This document shows positions 12,063 to 19,675 of a stretch of DNA of 64,000 bases, piece by piece. Below the pieces are notes generated by a model. That model saw nothing but the letters and a program-made list of their open reading frames with translations. It did not search any database and had not been told where the DNA came from. Every line of letters begins with the position of its first letter. Position 1 is the first letter of the stretch. The stretch is from JALYQB01 sp035640155 (GTDB lineage: Bacteria > Actinomycetota > Actinomycetes > Mycobacteriales > Pseudonocardiaceae), in NCBI GenBank assembly GCA_035640155.1, contig DASQWR010000223.1, positions 1 through 64,000 on the forward strand. The letters run 5' to 3'. The translations under genes and the position numbers were made by a program.

Positions 12063-12604
12063 CAGGACCTCGTCCGCCGGATGACCACCGAGTCGGTGCC
12101 GTCGGTCTCGGCGAGCAGCACCGCGATCTGCTCGTCCCGCGCCGTGGGCAGGTTCTTGCCGACGTAGTCGGCGCGGATCGGCAACTCCCGGTGACCCCGG
12201 TCGACCAGGACTGCGAGTTGCACCGCCCGGGGGCGCCCGTACTCGCGCAGCGCGTCCAGAGCGGCGCGCACGGTGCGCCCGGAACAGAGGACGTCGTCGA
12301 CGAGCACCACCAGCGCGTCGTCGAGGCCCCCCTCCGGAAGCATCGTCTCCGCCAGCGGGCGGTTCGGCCGGCGGCGCAAGTCGTCGCGGTGGAGCGTGAT
12401 GTCGAGGGTGCCGACCGCGGCCGAGGTGCCGGTGAACTCGCGGATGCATTCGGCGAGCCGGTGCGCGAGCGGCACCCCACGCGACGGGATGCCCAGCAGC
12501 ACCACCGCGTCCGGAGCAGTGCGCTCGATGATCTGGTGCGCCATACGGGCGATGGTGCGGGCGACATCGGCGGCCGCGAGCAGTTCGCGCTGCGCGGCCG
12601 TCAC
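12062..12604 (-). CDS. pyrR: PyrR, pyrimidine operon RNA-binding regulator / uracil phosphoribosyltransferase homologue
   Basis: First gene of the pyr operon. PyrR binds UMP/UTP and then a hairpin in pyr mRNA; many members also have UPRTase activity. The 180-aa product shows the PRPP loop VVLVDDVLCSGRT, the LGIPSRGVPLA PPi loop and LDITLHRDDL. I chose GTG 12604 because GGGGG lies 7 bases upstream. The GTG at 12628, which would add 8 residues, sits inside the predicted PyrR-binding hairpin. In mycobacteria the equivalent leader hairpin blocks the ribosome-binding site; the arrangement here suggests the same translational control. Confidence 0.95.
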   Translation of the reverse strand: MTAAQRELLAAADVARTIARMAHQIIERTAPDAVVLLGIPSRGVPLAHRLAECIREFTGTSAAVGTLDITLHRDDLRRRPNRPLAETMLPEGGLDDALVVLVDDVLCSGRTVRAALDALREYGRPRAVQLAVLVDRGHRELPIRADYVGKNLPTARDEQIAVLLAETDGTDSVVIRRTRS

Positions 12605-12618
12605 GGCCGACCCCCTTT

Positions 12619-12648
12619 CCCGCCTCACGGGGCGGGTCCTTAAAGGAC
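12619..12648 (-). promoter_or_regulatory. Predicted PyrR-binding RNA hairpins in the pyr leader
   Basis: Read on the minus strand, the leader contains GTCC-TTTAA-GGAC, directly followed by CCCGCC-CCGTGA-GGCGGG (12636 to 12619). The loop and 3' arm carry the CCGUGAGG element typical of PyrR-binding loops. The 3' arm ends only about 15 bases before the chosen pyrR GTG, just upstream of the AAAGGGGG ribosome-binding site. Binding of PyrR-UMP would therefore hide translation initiation of the first gene; there is no Bacillus-like terminator/antiterminator pair. Confidence 0.65.
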
Positions 12649-12786
12649 GTCAGGTGCCGGGCGGCTACCCGGGCGGGACGATACCAGCCGTGCCGGCTGT
12701 CACCAGCGGCGTTCCCCTTGCTCCATCAGAGTGACGCCGCGAGCTCATTGCAAGGGTAGCAGGCAGCACGCTTGACCTGGGGACGT

Positions 12787-12812
12787 TACGGAGCGCAGCA
12801 TTACTCTCCGTA
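12787..12812. promoter_or_regulatory. Inverted repeat in the pyrR/bldD divergent promoter region
   Basis: TACGGAG (12787-12793) and CTCCGTA (12806-12812) form a perfect 7-bp inverted repeat with a 12-bp spacer, 79 bp before the bldD ATG. A TATCAT -10-like element overlaps the right arm (12811-12816). It is a candidate operator or autoregulatory site. It does not match the Streptomyces BldD box well, so the binding protein is unknown. The 286-bp region 12605-12890 otherwise holds only the pyr leader. Confidence 0.4.
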
Positions 12813-12890
12813 TCATCCTGACACGTTCCGCGGCCCAGGCGACGACTCGCCGGCCACCAGCCGCCGGATCTGACGAACGGAGACTCGCAG

Positions 12891-13379
12891 ATGGGCGACT
12901 ACGCCAAGGCACTGGGATCGAAGTTGCGTGGCATCCGTCAGCAGCAGGGACTGTCCCTGCACGGTGTCGAGCAGAAGTCGGGCGGTCGGTGGAAAGCCGT
13001 TGTGGTCGGATCTTACGAGCGGGGCGACCGGGCAGTCACGGTACAGAAGCTAGCCGAGCTGGCGGACTTCTACGGCGTACCGGTCGCCGAGTTGCTCCCC
13101 GAGGGGCGGGTCCCCTCCGGCGGGGAGCCCGCCACCAAGATCGTGATCAATCTGGAGCGGCTGCAGAACCTGCCGGTGGACAAGGTCGGTCCGCTGGCGC
13201 GCTACGCAGCGACCATTCAGAGCCAGCGCGGCGACTACAACGGCAGGGTGCTCTCCATCCGCACCGAGGACCTGCGCTCGCTGGCCATCATCTACGACAT
13301 GTCCCCGGGTGAGCTCACCGAGCAGCTGATCGGCTGGGGGGTGCTGCCGCCGGAGGCACGCCCGGCCAAGGAAGACTGA
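12891..13379 (+). CDS. bldD: BldD-like developmental transcription regulator
   Basis: A 162-aa DNA-binding protein with an N-terminal XRE-type helix-turn-helix (residues about 8-70: LGSKLRGIRQQQGLSL to VGSYERGDR) and the BldD C-terminal domain. In Streptomyces BldD is a cyclic di-GMP effector repressing sporulation genes. The c-di-GMP signature RxD-x8-RxxD is intact: R113-G-D115, eight residues, R124-T-E-D127. SD GGAG lies about 8 bases before the ATG. It is transcribed convergently with nusB (9 bp between stops), the usual actinobacterial position. Development or c-di-GMP control in this organism is inference. Confidence 0.95.
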   Translation: MGDYAKALGSKLRGIRQQQGLSLHGVEQKSGGRWKAVVVGSYERGDRAVTVQKLAELADFYGVPVAELLPEGRVPSGGEPATKIVINLERLQNLPVDKVGPLARYAATIQSQRGDYNGRVLSIRTEDLRSLAIIYDMSPGELTEQLIGWGVLPPEARPAKED

Positions 13380-13388
13380 CCGCTGGGC

Positions 13389-13814
13389 TCACCCGTCGCT
13401 CAGCGACAGCCGCAGCTGCTCGGCGGTCCCTGCGATGGTGCCCAGCACCCCGTTGACGAACCGTGGCGAGTCGTCGGTGGACAGCGCCTTGGCCAGCTCC
13501 ACCGCCTCGTCGATGGCCACCGCGTCGGGCACGTCGGCCCAGAGCAGCTCGAACATGCCCAGCCGCAGCACCGCGCGATCCACCGTGGGCATCCGGCTCA
13601 GCGTCCAACCCTGGGCGTGCCCGGCGATCAGCTCGTCGATGCGCTCGCGGTGCGTGACCACGCCCTGCACCAGGTCCACGGTGTAGTCCTGCACCGGCGG
13701 CAGGCCGGGTGCCCCCACCCGTTCGCCGAGCAGGGCCACCGGGTCGAGCCCCCGCAGGTCCGCCTCGAACAGGATGTCGACGGCGCGCTTGCGGGCCTTG
13801 CTCCGGGCGCCCAC
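13389..13814 (-). CDS. nusB: Transcription antitermination factor NusB
   Basis: RNA-binding antitermination factor that works with NusE (S10) on rRNA transcripts. The 141-aa product begins VGARSKARKRAVDILFEADL, with the conserved RxxA...LF-A-L start, and ends with the DSPRFVNGVLGTI helix. GTG 13814 gives family length and lies 1 bp after the efp stop, so it depends on coupling with efp; the longer frame upstream is efp in another phase. Confidence 0.95.
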   Translation of the reverse strand: MGARSKARKRAVDILFEADLRGLDPVALLGERVGAPGLPPVQDYTVDLVQGVVTHRERIDELIAGHAQGWTLSRMPTVDRAVLRLGMFELLWADVPDAVAIDEAVELAKALSTDDSPRFVNGVLGTIAGTAEQLRLSLSDG

Positions 13815-13815
13815 C

Positions 13816-14379
13816 TCAGCTGCCGATGCGACCGAGGTAGCGGCCGTCCCGGGTGTCGACCTTGACCTTCTCGCCGGTGCTGACGAACAGCGGTACCGCG
13901 ATCTCCGCACCGGTCTCCAGGGTGGCGGGCTTGGTGCCGCCGGTGGACCGGTCGCCCTGCAGGCCCGGGTCGGTGTGCGAGACGACCAGCTCCACCGAGG
14001 TCGGCAGCTCGATGTAGAGCGGGGTGCCCTCGTGCACCGCCACGTTGGCGGGGCTGTTCTCCAGCAGGTAGCGCGCCGCGTCGCCGACCGTCTCCGCCGG
14101 GATGGTGATCTGGTCGTAGGTGTCGGAGTCCATGAAGACGAAGTCCGCACCGTCGGCGTAGAGGTAGGTCATGTCGCGCCGGTCGACGGTGGCGGTGTCG
14201 ACCTTGGTGCCGGCGTTGAAGGTCTTGTCGACGACCTTCCCGGACAGCACGTTCTTCAGCGTGGTCCGCACGAAGGCGCCACCCTTGCCCGGCTTGACGT
14301 GCTGGAAGCTCACGACCGCCCACAGCTGGCCGTCGAGGTTCAGCACGAGCCCGTTCTTCAGGTCGTTGGTGGTGGCCAC
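13816..14379 (-). CDS. efp: Elongation factor P
   Basis: Relieves ribosome stalling at polyproline stretches. The 187-aa product is the standard length, with the KOW-like N-terminal domain containing FQHVKPGKGGAFVRTTLKN (tip loop with the K residue that is modified in some bacteria) and a C-terminal OB domain with DPGLQGDRSTGGTKPAT. The start is GTG 14379 (VATTNDLKNG), matching actinobacterial homologues. No EpmA/EpmB genes are nearby, as expected for actinobacteria. It is followed at once by nusB. Confidence 0.97.
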   Translation of the reverse strand: MATTNDLKNGLVLNLDGQLWAVVSFQHVKPGKGGAFVRTTLKNVLSGKVVDKTFNAGTKVDTATVDRRDMTYLYADGADFVFMDSDTYDQITIPAETVGDAARYLLENSPANVAVHEGTPLYIELPTSVELVVSHTDPGLQGDRSTGGTKPATLETGAEIAVPLFVSTGEKVKVDTRDGRYLGRIGS

Positions 14380-14458
14380 GTCAGCTGAGTCACTCCCGGG
14401 GTCGAGATGGTGGTGGTCGAGATGGCGGTGCGGACGCCCCGCCGCTGGCAAGTGGGTC

Positions 14459-15544
14459 TCACACCGCGACGAGGTCCTTGGTGGTCAGGGTGAGGAGGTC
14501 GGGTTCGCCGTCGGAGACGACGAGGGTGTCCTCGATGCGCACGCCACCCCGGTCGGCCAGGTACACCCCCGGCTCGACGGTGACCGTCATGCCTGCCCGC
14601 AGTGTACCGACCCCGCGCGGGGAGAGCGCCGGTGCCTCGTGGATCTGCAGCCCGACGCCGTGCCCGAGACCGTGCAGGAACTCCTTACCGCGCCCGGCAC
14701 CGTCGATGACGCCGCGGGCAACGGCGTCGACCTCCCGCACGTCCGCCCCCGGGTGCAGCGCGTCCCGACCGACCGCCTGAGCCGCCACCACCAGATCGTA
14801 GAGTTCCCGCTGCCACTCGGCGGGCGCACCGAGCACGACGGTGCGCGTCATGTCCGAGTGGTAGCCCTCGACCAGCGCCCCGAAGTCCATCTTCACCAGG
14901 TCCCCGCGCTGCAGCTTGGCGTCGGTGGGGCGGTGATGGGGCACCGCCGAGTTCGGACCGGTGGCGACGATCGTCTCGAAGGAGGGCCCGGCAGCGCCGG
15001 CCTGGACCATCCGCTCCTCCAGGTCGCGGGCCACCTGTCGCTCGGTCAGTCCGGGTCGTAGCCCACCCGCGGCAAGGAGCCCGTCGAGTGCGGTGTCGGC
15101 GGCGGCACAGCCGGCGCGCAACGCCGCCACCTCGGTGGCGTCCTTGACCGACCGCAGCTGCTCCACGAGGCGCGACGCGCGACGTAGCCGGTGCGGGCCG
15201 GTGACCTCGGCCAGGGCGAGGTGCGAGTCGACCGTGACCACGTGGCTCTCGAAGCCCAACCGGCCGACACCGCGCTCCGTGGCCCCCTTCGCCAACCGGA
15301 GGTCACCGGCCCGCTCGATTACCCGCCGCAGGTCGGGCACCTGGCGGCGGGACTGGGTGTCGTAGCGCCCGTCGGTGCAGAACATCGTGTGCTCCTCGCC
15401 CCCGGCATCCACCAGCAGCGCCGCGTTGGACCCGGTGAACCCGGTGAGGTAACGGATGTTGAGCAGGTCGGTGACCAGCAGGGCGTCGAGGTCGTGGACG
15501 TGTAGCTGGGCGCGAAGCGCCGCTCGCCGGCGGGCGTGGACCAT
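14459..15544 (-). CDS. pepQ: Xaa-Pro aminopeptidase / M24 peptidase
   Basis: Pita-bread fold metalloaminopeptidase predicted to cleave an N-terminal residue before proline. The N-terminal creatinase-like domain has RYLTGFTGSNAALLV; the catalytic domain has the five metal ligands visible as KMDFGALVEGYHSDMTRT (two Asp), HGLGHGVGL (His), TVEPGVY (Glu) and GGVRIEDT (Glu). The length from ATG 15544 is 361 aa; an in-frame ATG seven codons upstream is possible. It is the typical partner of efp and aroQ in actinobacteria. Confidence 0.92.
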   Translation of the reverse strand: MVHARRRAALRAQLHVHDLDALLVTDLLNIRYLTGFTGSNAALLVDAGGEEHTMFCTDGRYDTQSRRQVPDLRRVIERAGDLRLAKGATERGVGRLGFESHVVTVDSHLALAEVTGPHRLRRASRLVEQLRSVKDATEVAALRAGCAAADTALDGLLAAGGLRPGLTERQVARDLEERMVQAGAAGPSFETIVATGPNSAVPHHRPTDAKLQRGDLVKMDFGALVEGYHSDMTRTVVLGAPAEWQRELYDLVVAAQAVGRDALHPGADVREVDAVARGVIDGAGRGKEFLHGLGHGVGLQIHEAPALSPRGVGTLRAGMTVTVEPGVYLADRGGVRIEDTLVVSDGEPDLLTLTTKDLVAV

Positions 15545-15554
15545 GGGTGCCACG

Positions 15555-16037
15555 CTACCCAGCATCGTGCAACCCGCTCGTGCTATCCAGGTCGCGCTCG
15601 GTGCCTGCTCGGGACTTCCCGGCGATCCAGCGCAGCGCCAGCGCGTACCCGTCGACGCCGAGACCGACGATCACCCCGGATGCGATCGCGGACAGGTGGC
15701 TGTGCTGGCGGAACGGCTCGCGCGCGTGCACGTTGCTGATGTGCACCTCCACCAGCGGTGCGGTGAGCTGCGCGGCGGCGTCCCGGACGGCGATCGAGTA
15801 GTGCGTCCAGGCCCCCGCGTTGAGCACCACCGGGGTGGCGGTGTCGGCGGCCTCGTACAGCCAGCCGAGCATGTCGGCCTCGGAGTCGGTCTGCCGCACG
15901 TCCACCTCGACGCCCAGCTCGGCGCCACTGCGCTGGCAGAGGGTGACGAGCTCGGCGTAAGTGGCGGCACCGTAGACGTCGGGTTCGCGAGTCCCGAGCC
16001 GCGCCAGGTTGGGTCCGTTGAGCACCAGCACCTTCAC
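15555..16037 (-). CDS. aroQ: 3-dehydroquinate dehydratase, type II
   Basis: Third step of the shikimate pathway. The 160-aa protein begins VKVLVLNGPNLARLGTREPD with the NGPNLNxLG-type motif and the YG segment (catalytic Tyr), then LNAGAWTHYSIAVRDA and VEVHISNVHAREPFRQHS (substrate-binding His and Arg). GTG 16037 has GGAGGAG 7 bases upstream and overlaps the aroB stop by 4 bp. The C-terminal tail after WIAGKS is longer than in most homologues and not conserved. Confidence 0.96.
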   Translation of the reverse strand: MKVLVLNGPNLARLGTREPDVYGAATYAELVTLCQRSGAELGVEVDVRQTDSEADMLGWLYEAADTATPVVLNAGAWTHYSIAVRDAAAQLTAPLVEVHISNVHAREPFRQHSHLSAIASGVIVGLGVDGYALALRWIAGKSRAGTERDLDSTSGLHDAG

Positions 16038-17113
16038 GATGGCTCCTCCAGGGCGGCGTAGGCGGCGGCGAGCAGCTCCGGCTCCGGGCCCTCCAGCCGG
16101 CCCGGCTTGGCCAGCCCATCGAGCACCACGAACCGGAGCGTGCCGGCGCGCGCCTTCTTGTCCGCCCGCATTCCCTCGATCAGTTCGGGCAGCGCGCCGG
16201 CTGCGTAACTCGTGGGAAGGCCGAGCGCGGCGAGCACGCTGCGGTGCCGCTGCGCGGTGGCCTCGTCCAGCCGGCCCGCGAGGCGGGCCAGTTCGGCGGC
16301 GAACACCAGACCCACGCTCACCGCGGCGCCGTGGCGCCACCGGTAACGTTCCCGGCGCTCGATCGCGTGCCCGAGGGTGTGGCCGTAGTTGAGGATCTCC
16401 CGCAGGTGCGACTCACGCAGGTCGGCAGCGACCACCTCGGCCTTGACGACGACGGCTCGCCGGACGAGCTCGGGCAGCACGTCGCCGATGGGGTCCAGCG
16501 CGGCGGCCGGGTCGGCCTCGATCAGCTCCAGGATCCCCGGATCGGCGATGAAGCCCGCCTTGACCACCTCGGCCACGCCCGCGACGAGCTCGTCGGGGGG
16601 CAGTGTCTCGCAGGTGGCGAGGTCCACCAGCACGGCAGCGGGCTCGTGGAACGCGCCGACGAGGTTCTTGCCCGCGGCGGTGTTGATTCCCGTCTTGCCG
16701 CCGACGGCGGCATCGACCATGGCCAGCAGCGTGGTGGGCACGTGCACCACCCGCACCCCGCGCATCCATGTCGCGGCGACGAACCCGGCAAGGTCGGTCA
16801 CCGCTCCCCCGCCGAGTGAGACGACGGTGCCGGTGCGGTCCAGGCCGATGCGCCCGAGCACCTCCCAGCAGAAGCCCGCGACCGCCAGGCTCTTGCCGTC
16901 CTCGGCGTCGGGCACCTCGATGCGGTGCGCGTCCACCCCCGCGTCCTCCAGCGTGGCGCACAGCGCCTGCGCGGCGGCGGCCACGGTGGGCTGGTGCACG
17001 ATCGCGGCGGTGCCGGCCGGCACGGCGTCGAGGAGCTCGCCCGACAGATCCCGCCCGACGACCACGTCGTAGGGCGCCGCGGTGGCCACCCGGATCCGTG
17101 CCAGCTCCGTCAC
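16034..17113 (-). CDS. aroB: 3-dehydroquinate synthase
   Basis: Converts DAHP to 3-dehydroquinate using NAD and a divalent metal. The 359-aa product shows VVSLGGGAVTDLAGFVAATWMRG (NAD-binding glycine motif), PTTLLAMVDAAVGGKTGIN, KNLVGAFHEP and the metal ligands in LNYGHTLGHAIE. GTG 17113 follows an AGAGGA SD; the frame upstream is open but non-conserved (it overlaps aroK in another phase). It is coupled to aroQ and 38 bp downstream of aroK. Confidence 0.96.
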   Translation of the reverse strand: MTELARIRVATAAPYDVVVGRDLSGELLDAVPAGTAAIVHQPTVAAAAQALCATLEDAGVDAHRIEVPDAEDGKSLAVAGFCWEVLGRIGLDRTGTVVSLGGGAVTDLAGFVAATWMRGVRVVHVPTTLLAMVDAAVGGKTGINTAAGKNLVGAFHEPAAVLVDLATCETLPPDELVAGVAEVVKAGFIADPGILELIEADPAAALDPIGDVLPELVRRAVVVKAEVVAADLRESHLREILNYGHTLGHAIERRERYRWRHGAAVSVGLVFAAELARLAGRLDEATAQRHRSVLAALGLPTSYAAGALPELIEGMRADKKARAGTLRFVVLDGLAKPGRLEGPEPELLAAAYAALEEPS

Positions 17114-17151
17114 CTGCGGTCCTCTCGCTCGTCTTCCCGGCCAGCTCCGTG

Positions 17152-17676
17152 CTAGCGGTCGACGGTCCCCGGCACGGTGGCGAGGACATCTTCGACGACC
17201 TCCTCGGGACTCCTCCCGCTGGTCGGCACGATCGCCTTGGCCACCGCCGTGTAGATCGGCCGGCGCTCCTGGAGCAGATGCCTCAGGTGCGCCCGAGGGT
17301 TGGGGAGCAACCAGGGATGCAGCGGAACGAGCCCCTCGCGCTTCAGCAGGTTCGCCAGGTCCACCTCGAGGAAGACGACGTGGAACGGCTCCAGGAGCTG
17401 TTGGACGCCGGGAGCGGTGGGCGTCCCGCCACCGAGCGCGAGCACACCGCTGTGCTCGGGCAGCACCTGCGCCAGCAGCTCCCGCTCCAGCTCCTGGAAC
17501 CGCTCCCGGCCCAGCTCGACGACGAGCTCGCCCGCCGACAGCCCGTGCGCCAGCTCCATGTCGTCGTCGAAGTCGCGGAACGCGAGGCCCAGCCGCTGGG
17601 CAGCGAGCCGCCCCACCGTGCTCTTGCCCGAGCCGGGAGGACCGACGAGGATCAACACGGGCCCACGTTGCGTCAC
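17152..17676 (-). CDS. aroK: Shikimate kinase homologue with altered substrate site
   Basis: Position (directly before aroB) and fold identify shikimate kinase, which phosphorylates shikimate with ATP. The Walker A LVGPPGSGKST (residues 11-20), the shikimate Asp (D37 in RDFDDDM), the GGG strand (82-84) and the lid-distal Arg in ERRPIY (138-139) are present. Two arginines that contact shikimate in the M. tuberculosis enzyme are not: the GxxxFR motif reads GRERFQ (Q61 for Arg58), and the lid RPLL reads HPWLL (H120 for Arg117). The 174-aa length is normal. It may be a weakened or changed-specificity kinase, or tolerate compensation. Confidence 0.8.
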   Translation of the reverse strand: MTQRGPVLILVGPPGSGKSTVGRLAAQRLGLAFRDFDDDMELAHGLSAGELVVELGRERFQELERELLAQVLPEHSGVLALGGGTPTAPGVQQLLEPFHVVFLEVDLANLLKREGLVPLHPWLLPNPRAHLRHLLQERRPIYTAVAKAIVPTSGRSPEEVVEDVLATVPGTVDR

Positions 17677-17815
17677 GGTTGGAATCGTATCCTCGCGGCA
17701 GCCTGCACCTTCCTTCGAGCAGCACCCCGGCGACGTTGGCGGACTCGATGCTCGGGCGAACCGACCTCACGTAATCCCACTGAGACCGGGCTCGCTGGCG
17801 AGTACCGTCCGCCGC

Positions 17816-18976
17816 ATGGGGATGCCTGGCGGTACCGTTCCGACAGACCCGCCCTGCCCGCCGCACATCGCCATGACTGCGGAGGTGGGCGGACCGGCCG
17901 CGAGGTCGTGGCGAGAAGGCACGCTGACGCGGGCAAAGGAACTCGAATCGCTGAGCAACTGGGTTCTGTGCAACTACCGGCACGCGCACTCAGAAGACAT
18001 GGCGAAGGCGATCGCACAGCTGCTGGCGGCGGCTCGGGAGGCGGCTACCTCGAGGCGGCGCTTTCGTTCCCGAGGTCCGCTGATCCAGCGGGCGCTTGGG
18101 AACCTCGACGCCGCCGAGGCGCAGCTCCTGAACGTGTCGCCGGTCGGCTACCTGTTCGGCCAGATGCCGAGCCTGCTCAACCACGTCCAGCGCCATCTCG
18201 TCGCCAGCGACCCACGCCGGCAGGAGTTCGAGCGCATCGCCCTTGAAGTGGGCAGGAAGAAGCGCGATGACCGGGACGGACCGAACGGCGGCGCGCAGCA
18301 GCCACCCGACAAGCTGGACCTCCTCGAGAAGGAGCGCGGCAGGATCGTGACCGCCGTGCGCGGCGCGAGTTCGGCGGCACTGCGCGAGCAGCTGCAGGTA
18401 AACAGCTTCCGGACGGTGCTGGTCGCCACGACGACTGTCATGTTCCTCGTCGGCGTCGGGATCGCGGTGCTCGGCCTGGTCAACCCGGCCGTGATGCCGC
18501 TGTGTTTCACGCCGGAGCGGGACGGGCGCACGGTGCTGGTCTGCCCGACCGCGGAGGCGACGCTCCCGCCGGCCGGTGCATCGGCGGTGCGAGACGTCGA
18601 TGATGCCGTCCTGCGGACGGCCACCGGATACGACCTCCTCCTCGTGGAACTCATCGGGCTGACCGCGGCGGCGGTGGCGGCAGCCGGGGCGCTCCGTCAG
18701 GTCCGCGGCTCGTCGGAGCCGTACGGCCTCCCCGTCGCGCTCGCTGCGCTCAAGCTCCCGACGGGCGCTGTCACCGCGTTCCTCGGCCTGCTGCTCATGC
18801 GCGGTGAGTTCGTACCCGGACTGACAGCGCTGGACACGTCCGCGCAGATCCTCGCCTGGGCGGTCGTGTTCGGCTACGCACAGCAGCTATTCACCCGCCT
18901 GGTCGATCAGCAGGCCCACACCGTGCTGAACCGGGTCCGTGGCGCCGACAAGCAGACCGCCCCGAAGCGATCGTGA
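17816..18976 (+). CDS. Hypothetical protein with four C-terminal membrane segments
   Basis: 386 aa with no family that I recognise. Residues 1-195 are soluble, charged and helical (RAKELESLSN, KLDLLEKERGRI, SSAALREQLQ suggest coiled coil). Four hydrophobic segments follow at about 199-222, 273-293, 303-329 and 341-360, with a loop between the first two containing three cysteines (C230, C243 visible). The C-terminus is short and basic, probably cytoplasmic. ATG 17816 is the first start after the aroK upstream gap; a second ATG two codons on is equally possible. It is encoded opposite to the aro genes and lies in a stretch that separates aroK from aroC, so it is likely an acquired gene. Confidence 0.7.
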   Translation: MGMPGGTVPTDPPCPPHIAMTAEVGGPAARSWREGTLTRAKELESLSNWVLCNYRHAHSEDMAKAIAQLLAAAREAATSRRRFRSRGPLIQRALGNLDAAEAQLLNVSPVGYLFGQMPSLLNHVQRHLVASDPRRQEFERIALEVGRKKRDDRDGPNGGAQQPPDKLDLLEKERGRIVTAVRGASSAALREQLQVNSFRTVLVATTTVMFLVGVGIAVLGLVNPAVMPLCFTPERDGRTVLVCPTAEATLPPAGASAVRDVDDAVLRTATGYDLLLVELIGLTAAAVAAAGALRQVRGSSEPYGLPVALAALKLPTGAVTAFLGLLLMRGEFVPGLTALDTSAQILAWAVVFGYAQQLFTRLVDQQAHTVLNRVRGADKQTAPKRS

Positions 18977-18999
18977 CGGCAGTCGATCACCCACTGGCA

Positions 19000-19029
19000 T
19001 CGGCGAGGACGAGTGCCACCATCGCCTCG
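19000..19029. repeat. 30-bp direct repeat, copy of an aroC segment (copy 1)
   Basis: Thirty bases (19000-19029, starting tcggcgaggacgagtgccac) are identical to 19775-19804 inside aroC. Copy 1 lies in the non-coding gap between the membrane gene and the hemerythrin; flanks on both sides differ. It looks like a relic of the original aroC end, or of duplication during insertion of the intervening genes. Confidence 0.85.
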
Positions 19030-19139
19030 CCGTGGCCGGGACGCCGCGCCGATGGTGCTCATCGTCAGTGGCTGCAGCGGCTACCCGCCACCAGTACGTC
19101 TCATATGCGAGGTATCCGCACTATCCGCGTCAGACAGCT

Positions 19140-19166
19140 GGTTACGGCCGGAGTCGCAGCGGGTAT
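19140..19166 (+). promoter_or_regulatory. SigB/SigF-type stress promoter upstream of hemerythrin gene
   Basis: GGTTAC (19140-19145), a 15-bp spacer, then GGGTAT (19161-19166), 54 bp before the ATG at 19220. This matches the general-stress sigma consensus of actinobacteria (GGTTTC/GTTT, N14-17, GGGTAT) closely. A transcript from here would have a short leader reaching the AAAGG ribosome-binding site. Confidence 0.6.
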
Positions 19167-19219
19167 TCCGTGGCCGGGTGCTTATCGTGCCGAATCTGTT
19201 CCCTACGAAAGGCCTCGCC

Positions 19220-19675
19220 ATGACCCACCACACCGAACTTACTGACCTCATAGCCTCCGACCACCAACAGCTCGAAGAACTGTTCGGGCAGTTGGAGAGC
19301 GGAGACGGTGACCGCCGGCAGCTTGTCGACAAGGTGATCGATGAGCTGACCGCCCACACCGCCGCCGAGGAGCAGGTGGTCTACCCGGCTCTGCGAGACA
19401 TGGTCCCCGACGGGCGGAGCATGGCTGATCGTGCCCTCTCCGAGCACAAGGGCATGAAGGAAGCGATGAGCAAGCTAAAGCAGGGCCAGCCAGGGGATAC
19501 CCAGTTCGAGACGGCCCTGCGGAATCTCATGGCCGAGGTACGAAGCCACGTGCCCGAGGAAGAGAACGAACTCCTCCCTGGCCTGCGGATGGTGATCGGC
19601 GCAGACAAGATGGTCGAGCTAGGGGACGTGTTCACCCAGGTCAAGGGCACGATCTCCACTCATTCGTCGGCGTAG
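19220..19675 (+). CDS. Hemerythrin HHE-domain protein
   Basis: 151-aa all-helical protein with the di-iron hemerythrin pattern: LIASDHQQLEELF, HTAAEEQVVYPAL, LSEHKGMKEAM and VRSHVPEEENELLPGL, i.e. paired His/Glu ligands on four helices. Such actinobacterial proteins bind O2/NO or act in oxidative-stress defence and scavenging; the substrate here is unknown. The chosen ATG 19220 has GAAAGG upstream; the open frame before it is non-conserved and holds the promoter and the aroC-derived repeat. Its end overlaps the end of aroC by 16 bp on the opposite strand. The upstream SigB-like promoter suggests stress induction. Confidence 0.88.
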   Translation: MTHHTELTDLIASDHQQLEELFGQLESGDGDRRQLVDKVIDELTAHTAAEEQVVYPALRDMVPDGRSMADRALSEHKGMKEAMSKLKQGQPGDTQFETALRNLMAEVRSHVPEEENELLPGLRMVIGADKMVELGDVFTQVKGTISTHSSA

